A stretch of DNA of 64,000 nucleotides from Methanoregula sp. (GTDB taxonomy: Archaea > Halobacteriota > Methanomicrobia > Methanomicrobiales > Methanospirillaceae). Positions 28,150 through 36,843 of the stretch are shown here, piece by piece. Location: positions 62,001 through 126,000 of the forward strand of contig NZ_JAJRCG010000005.1 in the NCBI RefSeq assembly GCF_028679125.1. The letters run 5' to 3'. Under the pieces are notes generated by a model. The model made no database searches, was not told the origin of the DNA, and saw nothing but the letters and a program-made list of their open reading frames with translations. The translations under genes were made by a program, and so were the position numbers. Position 1 is the first letter of the stretch; each line of letters opens with the position of its first letter.

Positions 28150-29121
28150 ATGGTTTCGGGCCTGCACCGGAGACGTGTACCGGGTATTTCTGCGGATTGC
28201 GTAAAAGCAGAGCAGCGGTCGCAGCTGGTCTCACGCACCCTGATGTTCTCCATGCTGGTGACGGTTCTCATCGGGGTTGGGGAACTTATCTTCTGGATCT
28301 TCAGCCGCAACAACCTGTTCCTGATCGAAGGATTCGGTAACCTTGCCTGGCTGGTTCCCGACACGATCATGCTCCTTGCCATCCGGGTCGGCTCAAAGAA
28401 AGCGGACCTGAAGATGAACTTCGGTTACCGCCGGATCGAGACGCTGTTCCTGCTCTTCTTCTCCCTGGCAATCTCCCTGTTCGTCATCCAGATCATCTAC
28501 AAGGCAACGACAAACCCACCGGAACTGCTGCCCGCGGAATACGGCCTGATGACCGTTCTTTTGTCCGCTGCGATCATCGTCATCCTCGCACTTCTCGCCC
28601 AGTATGTCTGGGACGCGGGGAAGAAAAACGGGAGCCGGCTCCTGATGCTGGACTCGATGATCCTCCGGCTGGATATTGCCAGTGCCGCCATCCTCCTGCT
28701 GAGCGGCATCTTCCTGGTTATGGCACCCACGGTTATCGTCATACAGACCGTGCTCATGATCATTGTCGGCCTGGCGCTCCTGGTGTACTGCGTGAACGAG
28801 GCCGTGCAGGCAGCAAAAGAACTGATCGATGCGAGCCCGTCCATCCAGGTGATGAAGTTCATCGGGAAGATCGCAGAAGAGACACCGGAAGTCCGCTTTG
28901 TCTCAGAGCGGCGGATCCGGTCCTACGGGGGTGCAATCGCGGTTGGTCTCACCATCGAGACCGACCCGGATATAACGGTCAGGGACGCCCACCGGATCAC
29001 GTCCATTCTTGAAGAGCGGATCAAGGAGAACGTGGAGAACGTCATCGATGTCCGGATCCGGGTGAATCCTGCCGGAACGTACGAAGCGGAGAAGATAGCG
29101 GGCGGGGATCGGGACCGGTAA
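28150..29121 (+). CDS. Cation diffusion facilitator-like transporter with altered metal site
   Basis: 323 residues from the ATG at 28150; the frame is open much further upstream but overlaps the divergent lipoprotein gene there. Six hydrophobic helices and a C-terminal cytosolic alpha/beta domain ('IRSYGGAIAVGLTIETDPDITVRDAH', 'EERIKENVENVIDVRIRV') define the CDF family, which exports Zn, Fe, Mn or Co against protons. In TM2 the canonical DxxxD/HxxxD is not present: the region reads 'EGFGNLAWLVPD'. In TM5 'LDSMILRLD' keeps the Asp residues but lacks the first ligand (HxxxD). The transported ion is therefore uncertain. Confidence 0.85.
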   Translation: MVSGLHRRRVPGISADCVKAEQRSQLVSRTLMFSMLVTVLIGVGELIFWIFSRNNLFLIEGFGNLAWLVPDTIMLLAIRVGSKKADLKMNFGYRRIETLFLLFFSLAISLFVIQIIYKATTNPPELLPAEYGLMTVLLSAAIIVILALLAQYVWDAGKKNGSRLLMLDSMILRLDIASAAILLLSGIFLVMAPTVIVIQTVLMIIVGLALLVYCVNEAVQAAKELIDASPSIQVMKFIGKIAEETPEVRFVSERRIRSYGGAIAVGLTIETDPDITVRDAHRITSILEERIKENVENVIDVRIRVNPAGTYEAEKIAGGDRDR

Positions 29122-29150
29122 AAGAGGAAATGGGCTGTCAGGTTTCCCGT

Positions 29151-29981
29151 TTACGGGGTACTGCCATCTTCCCTTGTGACCACGACACGCCATTCTGCCC
29201 CATCGATCCCTGCGGTATCCCAGACTGCCAGCTTGGTAACGTTCCGGTTCCATTCCCGGTTCCAGAACGTATATCTCCCGGTACCGGACGGCTCCTGCAC
29301 GACCCGGTTTGCAAATTCCTGCAGGGCGGGATCCGCATAGACAGGATCGGTGAGAATATTTTTCCCGATCTCTTCCGGCGTTGTGTCGTAAATCTCGGTG
29401 CCATCCTTCTGGATGACCCAGACATCATACGATGTCCCGTTGGTCACCGGTCTGACCCGTTGCGCAAGGAAGACTTCCGGCGCGTACGTGATATCAACGT
29501 AGCCGAGGTACTCTCCCGATGTGGAGAATACCGGGTAGGTCTGGAGCATCGCGGTGAACCCTTCCACCAGGGGGAAGACCCCGCTGACTGTCGGCGCCCG
29601 GTCCGCGTTCGCTTTCTGTACGTGTGACTGTCCGCTCAGGTTCGAGCCGACAAAACCGGCATTATCGTCCGGTACGGCAGCCAGGACGATCCCCCCCGGA
29701 GAGAGGGTGAATGAGGTGAGTGTCCACGGGTAGTGCCGGAGGTTTTCGGACATGGCCGCCCCGGCAGCAGGGCCGGAGAGGCCGGTTGCGGAGAGATTAT
29801 GGGAAGTATTCCGGAGCCCTTCTTTGATATCACCAAGACCATTGTTGATGGACATTGAGATCTCTTCTGCCACCGCGTTCATTTCAGCGGTTTCCGGTTT
29901 TGTTGCAGGAGCCGTGCATCCCGCGAGTAAAACCGATGCTGCAAGAATTCCAAGAATCGCCAGACCGGGAATTACCTTCAT
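29151..29981 (-). CDS. Cache-domain lipoprotein
   Basis: 276 residues from the ATG at 29981, where a lipoprotein signal starts ('MKVIPGLAILGILAASVLLAGC'). A helical stretch (residues 35-75) is followed by a Cache-like sensor domain ('YPWTLTSFTLSPGGIVLAAVPDD', 'GEYLGYVDITYAPEVFLAQ', 'SYDVWVIQKDGTEIYDTTPEEIGKN'). It ends in 'EWRVVVTRED'. No cytosolic output. It is convergent with the CDF gene and similar in design to the triple-Cache lipoprotein, so this area encodes several surface ligand sensors. The ligand is unknown. Confidence 0.8.
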   Translation of the reverse strand: MKVIPGLAILGILAASVLLAGCTAPATKPETAEMNAVAEEISMSINNGLGDIKEGLRNTSHNLSATGLSGPAAGAAMSENLRHYPWTLTSFTLSPGGIVLAAVPDDNAGFVGSNLSGQSHVQKANADRAPTVSGVFPLVEGFTAMLQTYPVFSTSGEYLGYVDITYAPEVFLAQRVRPVTNGTSYDVWVIQKDGTEIYDTTPEEIGKNILTDPVYADPALQEFANRVVQEPSGTGRYTFWNREWNRNVTKLAVWDTAGIDGAEWRVVVTREDGSTP

Positions 29982-30249
29982 TGATCTTAAATTGCCGGTA
30001 AAACCCAATGAATATTTCCAGACAGGATAGTGCAACCGACCGGTATTGGTTACATCGTGAGCGGGAGTGCCGGAACTTCCCGCACAAGAAGATCGAAGTC
30101 AGCCGATCGGCTGCGATGGTTGGTAATCGCGACTTGCAGGTACTTTTTCTTCCTGAGGCTGACCGTTGAGGGGATCGCGATCGCCAGCGCCCGGAGTCCG
30201 GTCCCGGTCTACGTGTCCAGGCCGGTGATCCGGGTGTCATCCGGTTCCG

Positions 30250-31398
30250 TCACATAACTTTTGCCACGATGAGCTGAATCTCCGGCAATACCTGGATCTT
30301 AAACGCCTGAAGGGTCCGTTCATTCTTCAGTGATCCCAGCGAGTCGCTGAAATCTGTTAATTTTTCCGAAAGTCCCCTTTCTTTAAAAATATCCGGATAC
30401 AGCAGGTTCGTCAGTTTTTTTGCATCTATCGATAGCAGGAATGCATCGACCGCATCTTCATCAACATATCCGGCGCCGATTTCAAACGGCTTGTGGTTGT
30501 CAAACCGGGTTGCAGACAGTTCCAGGGATTTTTTAATTATTTCCGGCGTGATGAGGGGCGGTGTGGTTATTCCACATCCATTCAGGAACCGGAAATACCG
30601 GGAGTACCAATCGCGTTCTTCTTTTGATCGCGACATGCGTATCGTATCAACGCCTTTTCCAAGATTGAATGCAGAACTGCTGCCAGAATGGGGCAACAAA
30701 TCCGGATTCACTCCCGTATCGGCAATGCCGATCCGGGGACGCCGGATCGGTGCGCCGAAGGCACTGTCCTTGTCGGTTACGAATATGTCATTGACCAGTA
30801 ACCGGAGATAACTCTGTAAGTACAGGACAAGCCGGCTTACCCGGGGTGCCGCAAAACTGGTCTCCGGCGGATATTTTATGGGAGTGTCAATATCCAGCGG
30901 AGATCCATCGGTAACGACCGTGGGACAGAGACCTCCGGGAGTCCCCCGGCTTGATGAGGCCAGCAATTTTTTCTGCTTGTCTGTGGCTCCCACAGAGATC
31001 ACGGGGGGACTGGTTGCCAGGGGTTGCAGGGTTCCCTCTCCGGATACGCCATAATTGCCTGCAGCAACGATAACGGGAATATTTTTTGCATGGAATGCAA
31101 GACAGGTCATCAGTAACGGGTCATCCCCGGGAAGGGAATACGCAGGGCCGAGACTGAGATTGATAGCATCCGGGTCATAACCAGACAGGAAGTCGAGCCC
31201 CTTTAACAACCGGATGTACGATACCGAGTTATCGGTTGATCTTTTTTCTGTGCCATTACAACCGGCAGGTACTACAGCCTGATGAGGCAGAATAAAATAG
31301 GGAAGATGTTTACAGACTTCAGCTTCCGGAGGTAAGTCCCCGACGTTCATCCCGGGAGACAATGAATAGACATCAAATGTTTTCTCTTCTTCAATCAT
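30250..31398 (-). CDS. Subtilase-like (S8) protein with rearranged active-site order
   Basis: 382 residues, no signal peptide. Subtilase hallmarks: 'DAINLSLG' (77-84), oxyanion Asn in 'VIVAAGNYG' (N115), catalytic Ser in 'PPETSFAAPRVSRL' (S181), and the closing helix pair 'ITPEIIKKSLELSATRF' plus 'IGAGYVDEDAVDAFL' (about 283-320). The usual N-terminal Asp and His segments are missing. Instead a perfect Asp-type motif, 'RIGIADTGVNPDL' (D227), appears after the Ser motif, inside an 80-residue insertion. No HGTxVA histidine motif is visible. The protein is either a permuted or inactive protease. It follows the Trypco2-like gene by 66 bp on the same strand, so the two form a probable operon. Cytosolic location is implied. 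Confidence 0.8.
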   Translation of the reverse strand: MIEEEKTFDVYSLSPGMNVGDLPPEAEVCKHLPYFILPHQAVVPAGCNGTEKRSTDNSVSYIRLLKGLDFLSGYDPDAINLSLGPAYSLPGDDPLLMTCLAFHAKNIPVIVAAGNYGVSGEGTLQPLATSPPVISVGATDKQKKLLASSSRGTPGGLCPTVVTDGSPLDIDTPIKYPPETSFAAPRVSRLVLYLQSYLRLLVNDIFVTDKDSAFGAPIRRPRIGIADTGVNPDLLPHSGSSSAFNLGKGVDTIRMSRSKEERDWYSRYFRFLNGCGITTPPLITPEIIKKSLELSATRFDNHKPFEIGAGYVDEDAVDAFLLSIDAKKLTNLLYPDIFKERGLSEKLTDFSDSLGSLKNERTLQAFKIQVLPEIQLIVAKVM

Positions 31399-31464
31399 TC
31401 ATTCACCACTCTGACTCCTTTTTTCCCATACACGTCCTGGATTATCATACGGTATTCTTCTGCA

Positions 31465-31935
31465 TCACTTCCCGATGGTCAGGGTAATGGTATGCGTATC
31501 TTCCAGTTTACCCTTGGGACCGATGAACAGGGATATGCCACCCTCTTTGGTGATCTGGAACTGAAGCGTGATCTGGGCTTTCTCGAGATTATACGCAGGT
31601 GGCGTGGAAGAGGCTTCTTTGATCGTATTCTGGATGATGGTAATTGCTTCAGCTAACTCAGAAGCAATGTCCGGGAGGCTGAACAGTGCAATTCCTTTCT
31701 GGGGAGTGAGTGACAGCGAAATTGTCTGCACATCCTGTCTTGAATAACTCCCGGAAAGACTGAGGTTGATGGGTTTATATTCGAGTTTTCCATCTATGCC
31801 TTTCTGGATGATGGTTTTCAGTTCAAGATCGATCTTACTCACGGACAATCCGGTTGGTGTAATGGATTGCTGGATTGCACTTTTTACCGCCCTGACTATC
31901 GAGATCATTTCTTCCGACATGGAAACCGAACTCAT
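31465..31935 (-). CDS. Tandem Trypco2-like domain protein
   Basis: 156 residues from the ATG at 31935, which has a GGTGA site 6 bases upstream; the frame is open to 31968. The first half has a helix 'MISIVRAVKSAIQQS', then beta strands ending in 'VQTISLSLTP'. The second half repeats the pattern: 'AEAITIIQNTIKEAS', then strands ending in 'THTITLTIGK'. This layout matches the Trypsin-co-occurring domain 2 (Trypco2), duplicated here. Trypco2 is an adaptor-like domain described next to proteases in NTPase-based conflict systems. The gene directly precedes a subtilase-like gene, which supports that reading. The domain call is by pattern, not search. Confidence 0.68.
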   Translation of the reverse strand: MSSVSMSEEMISIVRAVKSAIQQSITPTGLSVSKIDLELKTIIQKGIDGKLEYKPINLSLSGSYSRQDVQTISLSLTPQKGIALFSLPDIASELAEAITIIQNTIKEASSTPPAYNLEKAQITLQFQITKEGGISLFIGPKGKLEDTHTITLTIGK

Positions 31936-32167
31936 AGCATTCACCTGTATCAGAATATACCCCATCACGTATATAAAATAATTTCTTTAATGGAAAGTAT
32001 ACTTTGAGGGTTGCCATGGTACGTATCGGGGGACTGGCGGACTAACCGGCGCCAGAGACGGGTGTCCCAAAGGTTGTATGAGGCAGCTCCCGGGTCGGCG
32101 ATCTTCCGGTCGGGCTCGAGCCGCGGATCATGGTTTTCCTTCCTGAGAGGGTGTGATCCCGGATATC

Positions 32168-32746
32168 CTATCCGATAATCCCTCTCCTGCGTAATTCAAA
32201 ATAACATCTCGCACAAGCGTCCACATCGGCCCCGGCATTATGGCTGCCGGTAAATTCCTCCTGGAACAACTGGAGGTGCAACTCGGTCAGGGTCGGCCAC
32301 TTGTATCCATTCCCGGAGGACTTGGGAATCCTGCACCACGAGACAATCTCCCGGGGTTTCATGGTGCAGAATTTTTGTTTTTCCGCGAGCGTTGTTTCCA
32401 GCCGGCACCGCAGGAATTCCGTAGTGATTATCGGCAGATCGAAATCGACATTATGGGCAACAACCATTGTCGCCTTCGCGACATCCGCATTGAACTGCGG
32501 GAGCACCTTGTGGAGCGACACGCCTTCAGCTTTCGCCCGCTCGGTCGTGATCCCGTGAATCCTGGCAGCGTCCATGGGGATGGTGAAGTCCGTCGGGTAA
32601 ATGATGAAACTGTTCTGACTTTCGCGGTTGCCCTCGTGATCGTATAACGACCAGGCCAGCTGGACGATCCGGGGCCACTTCCCCATATCGTTTGCTGCGG
32701 AGTATTTCGGGAGACCGGTGGTTTCGGTATCGATGAAGAGAAGCAT
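32168..32746 (-). CDS. DEDDh 3'-5' exonuclease
   Basis: 192 residues forming one exonuclease domain of the DNA polymerase III epsilon type. Exo I 'LFIDTETTG' at the N-terminus supplies D and E; Exo II 'VVAHNVDFDLP' supplies D; Exo III 'HNAGADVDACARC' supplies H and D. The length is that of a stand-alone proofreading or repair exonuclease. It is cytosolic and likely involved in DNA or RNA end processing. The gene is monocistronic. Between it and the Trypco2-like gene is about 230 bp of non-coding sequence. Confidence 0.92.
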   Translation of the reverse strand: MLLFIDTETTGLPKYSAANDMGKWPRIVQLAWSLYDHEGNRESQNSFIIYPTDFTIPMDAARIHGITTERAKAEGVSLHKVLPQFNADVAKATMVVAHNVDFDLPIITTEFLRCRLETTLAEKQKFCTMKPREIVSWCRIPKSSGNGYKWPTLTELHLQLFQEEFTGSHNAGADVDACARCYFELRRRGIIG

Positions 32747-33073
32747 CAGGTTTATTCCGGGGGGATAATATTTGGGATTGCCGAAAGGTACTGTCCGGGA
32801 ACTATATTTTGGTCCGGGATTTCTCCTATCATTTCATACCCCGTGTTGAACGGGGATCGCGGGAGGCATCGCTGCCAACGCGGAGTCGTGATCCCGCCGG
32901 GGATTTGCTCTCCCCAACCCATCCCCCGGTCAGAAAAAACACTCCCGCCCATCAGCGAGGTCAGACGTGCCGGGGAGAATCCATCACGAACACGGGGCGG
33001 GGATCGGACCGTACATCCCATAACCCCCAGAAAATCCACAAGCATATTATCCTCGTGATACGATCCTACCCTT
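32747..33073. other. Intergenic region, no gene seen
   Basis: 327 bp between the divergent exonuclease and DUF2769 genes. Only GC-rich low-information sequence is visible, plus a possible TATA-like element at 33045-33060 for the plus-strand DUF2769 gene. Confidence 0.35.
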
Positions 33074-33319
33074 ATGAAAAACAGTGCAAGTATTGTAGAA
33101 GATACAGAAGAGAACCGGCAGATATGCCGGAAGTACTGCGGAATATGCCCGACCTGCAAGCATAACTCCCTTGAAAAATATCAGCCGGATGTACTCTTCT
33201 GCGCACGTGGAGCATCATCGGCCCCGTCGCAGAAAGAGATGAACTGCTATTGTCCGGCCTGCGAAATCTATACAAAGCACAGCCTCGTCATCGGACATTT
33301 CTGCTTCAAACGAGAGTGA
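33074..33319 (+). CDS. Cys-rich DUF2769-type small protein (copy 1)
   Basis: 81 residues starting 'MKNSASIVEDTEENRQICRKYC'. Nine Cys are spaced as in the DUF2769 family of methanogens: 'CRKYCGICPTC', 'LFCARG', 'CYCPAC' and a final 'GHFCFKR'. Cysteines in this pattern could bind iron-sulfur or zinc. The paralogue at 45182-45427 has the same layout and about half of residues identical by eye. The protein is soluble and its role is unknown. Confidence 0.82.
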   Translation: MKNSASIVEDTEENRQICRKYCGICPTCKHNSLEKYQPDVLFCARGASSAPSQKEMNCYCPACEIYTKHSLVIGHFCFKRE

Positions 33320-33746
33320 TTTTTTTCCTGTTGCCTGCACGTGCAACAACGAGTGAATGCCGGCAATCGTGAGAACGCTCACCGGGGGAAGAACCGTTCC
33401 GCGATCCCGGTTTCTGACCGGACTCTTCATCCGGACAATGGTTCGCCAGGAGCGCCCCTGGGCAGGCAGGAACACCCGGACGATGGATGGAAACATCCCG
33501 GCAATAAAAAAGGGCAGGGGTTTATTCTTTTGTAACCGTAATTTTCCTGTAATCGGAGAGCCGGATGAACGGGTGGATCGTGCAGGTGTCGCATTCCCCC
33601 CGGGGGAGTCGGGAAGACCATCCGGGTTATCGGATCGTGGAGTGCCGGCTTCCCTATAAATTTTTTGACGTGTCTGATGCCAAAACCGGCTGAATGAATA
33701 TTACGGGGATGGATGGCCGGAATGACTCATTTCAGGCAAAAAAGGG
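33320..33746. other. Intergenic region, no gene seen
   Basis: 427 bp between convergent genes. Frames on both strands are short or Arg/Pro-rich shadows. An imperfect inverted repeat (gttgcctgcacgtgcaac, near 33331-33348) lies just after the DUF2769 gene and may act in termination. Confidence 0.35.
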
Positions 33747-33938
33747 TTATGATTGTTTTTTAGAATTCATTTTTCTTGTGATATATCCGGCGATACGGTT
33801 CCGGACCCGCTTGCTCCCGATCACTGCTGATTTTCCCAGCTGGATCTTATTCTCTTCGAAATCCTTCGAAAAATACTCTTTCTGCTTAACCAGAAGTGCG
33901 GTACCGAGATTTTTAATATATGACGGTTTGATTCCCAT
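33747..33938 (-). CDS. rps17e: 30S ribosomal protein S17e
   Basis: 63 residues from the ATG at 33938; the frame is open to 34052 but the extra N-terminus is not conserved. 'MGIKPSYIKNLGTALL', 'FSKDFEENKIQLG' and 'VRNRIAGYITRK' match archaeal/eukaryotic S17e, a small-subunit protein absent from bacteria. Its presence is strong evidence that the host is an archaeon. The gene lies 170 bp downstream of the thermosome gene on the same strand; other ribosomal genes are not nearby. Confidence 0.93.
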   Translation of the reverse strand: MGIKPSYIKNLGTALLVKQKEYFSKDFEENKIQLGKSAVIGSKRVRNRIAGYITRKMNSKKQS

Positions 33939-34109
33939 GGATAATTTCTCCGGATGCTGTTCTCTCAATGGGGTGTGAGGGGATAATGATATGCATGGTT
34001 CGCAGCAATGGCCGGAGGATTCCCCCTCCCCATTGCATTGTTCGCCATGCATCCCGCCGGGATATCCCGGGGGTGTTTTACTCAGCCCGACACCGGCCCG
34101 GTTGCGGGA

Positions 34110-35693
34110 TCAGTTTTTGGACTGCGTGATCATCATGTCATCGATACGGATGAGCATGACGGCGGTCTCCGATGCACTCTGGATGGACTGGCGCTTGGAC
34201 CGGAGGGGTTCAATGACGCCTTCTGCGAGCATATCAACGACCTTACCCTCGTAGACGTTCAGGCCGAAATTTTTCCTGCCCGAGGAGTGGACATTCTTGA
34301 GTTCGACCAGCTTGTCGATCGGGTCAAAACCGGAGTTCTCCGCAAGGGCGCGGGGAATGGACTCGTATGCTGCAGCATAGGCCTCAATGGCAATCTGCAC
34401 GCGGCCGCCGACGGTCTGGGCGTACTCGCGGATCTTCATCAGAAGTTCGGTTTCGACTGCGCCGCCGCCAACAACATAGGTACCGTCTTCCATGGCATCC
34501 ATGACAACACGGGTGCCATCGACAACCGCCCGCTCAAGCTCGTCGAGCAGGTAGTCGCTTGTCCCGCGGAGCAGGATGGTCGTGGTCTTCGGGTTCCTGC
34601 ACCCGGATATCCGGGTCACTTTGCCTTCGGTATCCTCTTCAACAAGATCGGCAGTCCCGAGATCCTTTGCCGTGAGCCGATCGGGTTTGTCGACGATAGT
34701 TGCATTGAGCGCCCGGCCCGCATACTTCATATCTTTCTCGGGCACGTCTTCGATTGCAAGGACACCGGCTTTGGCAAGATAGAACTGGGCACTATCCGCT
34801 ATGCCCTTCTGGCAGAGAAGAACGTTTGCGCCGCTGCCAATGATCGCGTCAGCGAGTTTCTTTAATGCCTCGCGCTCCTGCGTATCAAAAGCAGTGATCT
34901 GATCGGCACTGGAGATCTTGATCTTCGATTTGACCTGGGTCTTGGTGATCTCCAGGGGAGTCGCGATGAGGGCGACTTTTGCCTTGACAATCTTTTTGGG
35001 CATTCCGTCATGGACCCGGGTCTTGTCGATGACCACGCCGCGGATCAGTTCGGCGTCGTCCATGGAGGGGCCTTTCTGCTTCTTGATCATCACATCTTCT
35101 TCGTCAACGAGCGTTTTGCCGTCAACGGTCTCGGCTACGGTCATGACTGCGTCGACAATGATGCTGTCAAGCTTGCCTTTCACCTGCTCGATGGATTTGC
35201 CGGTGATGGCGGTGTTGGCGATCTTGAGCAGGCTCTTCCGGTCCGTCGGATCGACCTTGAGCGAAAGACTGTTCACGATCGCAAGCGCCTTCTCCATACC
35301 CATGCGGTACCCCTCCGCGATGACGGTCGGGTGGATGCCCTGTTCGAGCATTGATTCGGCCTGTTCCATGAGAGCGCCAACGAGAATGACTGCTGTCGTG
35401 GTACCGTCGCCGACCTCTTCATCCTGGGCGCGTGCAACCTCGATCACCATCTTCGCGCCGGGGTGCTTCACCGCGATCTCCCCAAGGATCGTTGCACCAT
35501 CGTTGGTGATGACGATGTCACCGGTAGACCCTACGAGCATCTTGTCCATGCCCCGGGGGCCAAGCGTTGACCTGACCGCACCGGCAATAGCCTTTGCAGC
35601 CATAATATTCGAGCGCTGGACTTCCTTCCCGCGAGTCCGGGTTGTTCCCTGCCTGAGAATGATAAGTGGCTGTCCGCCAAGCTGTTGTGACAT
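34110..35693 (-). CDS. ths: Thermosome subunit (group II chaperonin)
   Basis: 527 residues covering all three chaperonin domains. Signatures: 'RSTLGPRGMDKMLV', 'TNDGATIL', 'EVGDGTTTAVILVGAL' (ATP/Mg site with catalytic Asp) and 'GGGAVETEL' in the second equatorial half. The protein assembles into double-ring cages that fold proteins. The C-terminus ends at 'DDMMITQSKN' and lacks the Gly/Met-rich tail common in other thermosomes. ATG at 35693 is preceded by GAGGTAG. It is likely a housekeeping gene, possibly one of several thermosome paralogues in this genome. Confidence 0.97.
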   Translation of the reverse strand: MSQQLGGQPLIILRQGTTRTRGKEVQRSNIMAAKAIAGAVRSTLGPRGMDKMLVGSTGDIVITNDGATILGEIAVKHPGAKMVIEVARAQDEEVGDGTTTAVILVGALMEQAESMLEQGIHPTVIAEGYRMGMEKALAIVNSLSLKVDPTDRKSLLKIANTAITGKSIEQVKGKLDSIIVDAVMTVAETVDGKTLVDEEDVMIKKQKGPSMDDAELIRGVVIDKTRVHDGMPKKIVKAKVALIATPLEITKTQVKSKIKISSADQITAFDTQEREALKKLADAIIGSGANVLLCQKGIADSAQFYLAKAGVLAIEDVPEKDMKYAGRALNATIVDKPDRLTAKDLGTADLVEEDTEGKVTRISGCRNPKTTTILLRGTSDYLLDELERAVVDGTRVVMDAMEDGTYVVGGGAVETELLMKIREYAQTVGGRVQIAIEAYAAAYESIPRALAENSGFDPIDKLVELKNVHSSGRKNFGLNVYEGKVVDMLAEGVIEPLRSKRQSIQSASETAVMLIRIDDMMITQSKN

Positions 35694-36152
35694 GTACTAC
35701 CTCACTGGTTGTATATTCGTTCCTGATATTCCGGCATAGCCGTTCGTACTCCCGGTATGTTACACCCGGTGTCGTGCACGCGTGACCGGGGATTTCCATC
35801 GTTCCCTGTCACGATTTTTTCGTAGGGATAGTGCCGGCCCGGCTGATGACAGCGGATCCCGGATAGCCCTGTAACGGTGAACACTTGGTTCGTGACTTCA
35901 TATGTCTATCTATAGTGCGGGTTTTTCATCTGCCCGCTTTTCTGAACCAGAACGATAGCAATAAATCGCATCTGCTATCCTGCCGATGGGAAGGAGCGGG
36001 GGATCCTGGCTGAAATGTATCCTGCATACTTCACAAAATTCATACCAGCATGCCCTCACGCATTCCTTTATCATCAGGCAACGGGAGTATCAATTATGTC
36101 ACCGCGACACGAACAAAAACCACATTCCCGTGACCCGCAGTCGCATCCCGGG
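35694..36152. other. Intergenic region upstream of the thermosome gene
   Basis: 459 bp, no gene seen. A TATA-like element in 'tctatctatagtgcg' (near 35905) is too far from the thermosome start to assign with confidence. On the plus strand a GGGAG site at 36083-36087 precedes an ATG at 36096 that opens a His-rich frame; see the small membrane protein entry. Confidence 0.35.
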
Positions 36153-36314
36153 TCACTGGATGGCCAGGACAAGGAACGCAACGAGGGTGATGCCCATCAC
36201 CACCCTATGGATCACCAGCAGCCACACCTGCCCCACCACCCGCAGGTACAACCAACGCTTTCTCCACGGCATGATGCCCATTCCCATCCCCATGGCGATG
36301 AGTTGCCGGCCCAT
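36153..36314 (-). CDS. Small one-helix membrane protein
   Basis: A 53-residue frame read directly on the minus strand, ATG at 36314 and TGA at 36153. It starts 'MGRQLIAMGMGMGIMPWRKRW' and contains a hydrophobic helix (about residues 37-52, 'VVMGITLVAFLVLAI'). Codons have very high GC at third positions, as in core genes of this window. The opposite strand over the same bases carries a 94-residue His/Pro-rich frame (36096-36380) with a good ribosome site but poorer codon bias, so only one is probably real. I favour the minus-strand gene. Confidence 0.42.
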   Translation of the reverse strand: MGRQLIAMGMGMGIMPWRKRWLYLRVVGQVWLLVIHRVVMGITLVAFLVLAIQ

Positions 36315-36501
36315 ACCAACCCCCCGGGACCCATCAAGCCCTCCAAGAAGACAACGAAAACCGGGAAATCACAAAAATAACTCCCACACATTTCTATCCG
36401 GGAGATCGGGTATCCTCTCCCGGTAAGAGAACGAGTTCCGGTTTGTGATGGCTGTACCGGGAGATTGCGGGCAGATACCACCGGTTGAAGAGGGGGGATT
36501 T

Positions 36502-36843
36502 TCAATAGGCTTTTGGGAAGCCGGGAACCCGGTCCCGGCTTAATTCAAGAATCTCGTCCGTCTTATCCAGAAGGCCGGCAAGATATGTTTTTGCCCATTC
36601 CTCATGCTCATATTCCAGAAACGGGCGGTAGGATCCCTGTACGGTTGAATTCTCTTTGTCAAATCTCAACAGGCCAACCGGAGAACCGCCATTCTTCACC
36701 AGCTGGTCAAGTTCTTCAAGGGGATGCCTGCGTGAACTGAAGACAAATTTTGTCTCTGTTTCAAACCCGACAGCAATTGCAACGAGCCAGGCATGTTCTG
36801 ATTCTGCACGCATCTCATTTACCAGGTCGGAAGTTTTTCTCAT
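36502..36843 (-). CDS. Hypothetical protein
   Basis: 113 residues, soluble, charged, mixed alpha/beta: a starting helix 'SDLVNEMRAESEHAWLVAIAVGFE', a strand 'TKFVFSS', 'RHPLEELDQLVKNGGSPVGLLRF' and a C-terminal helix. The codon use fits the core genome and the ATG has a GAGTGAG site 3 bases upstream. No family recognised. Confidence 0.6.
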   Translation of the reverse strand: MRKTSDLVNEMRAESEHAWLVAIAVGFETETKFVFSSRRHPLEELDQLVKNGGSPVGLLRFDKENSTVQGSYRPFLEYEHEEWAKTYLAGLLDKTDEILELSRDRVPGFPKAY

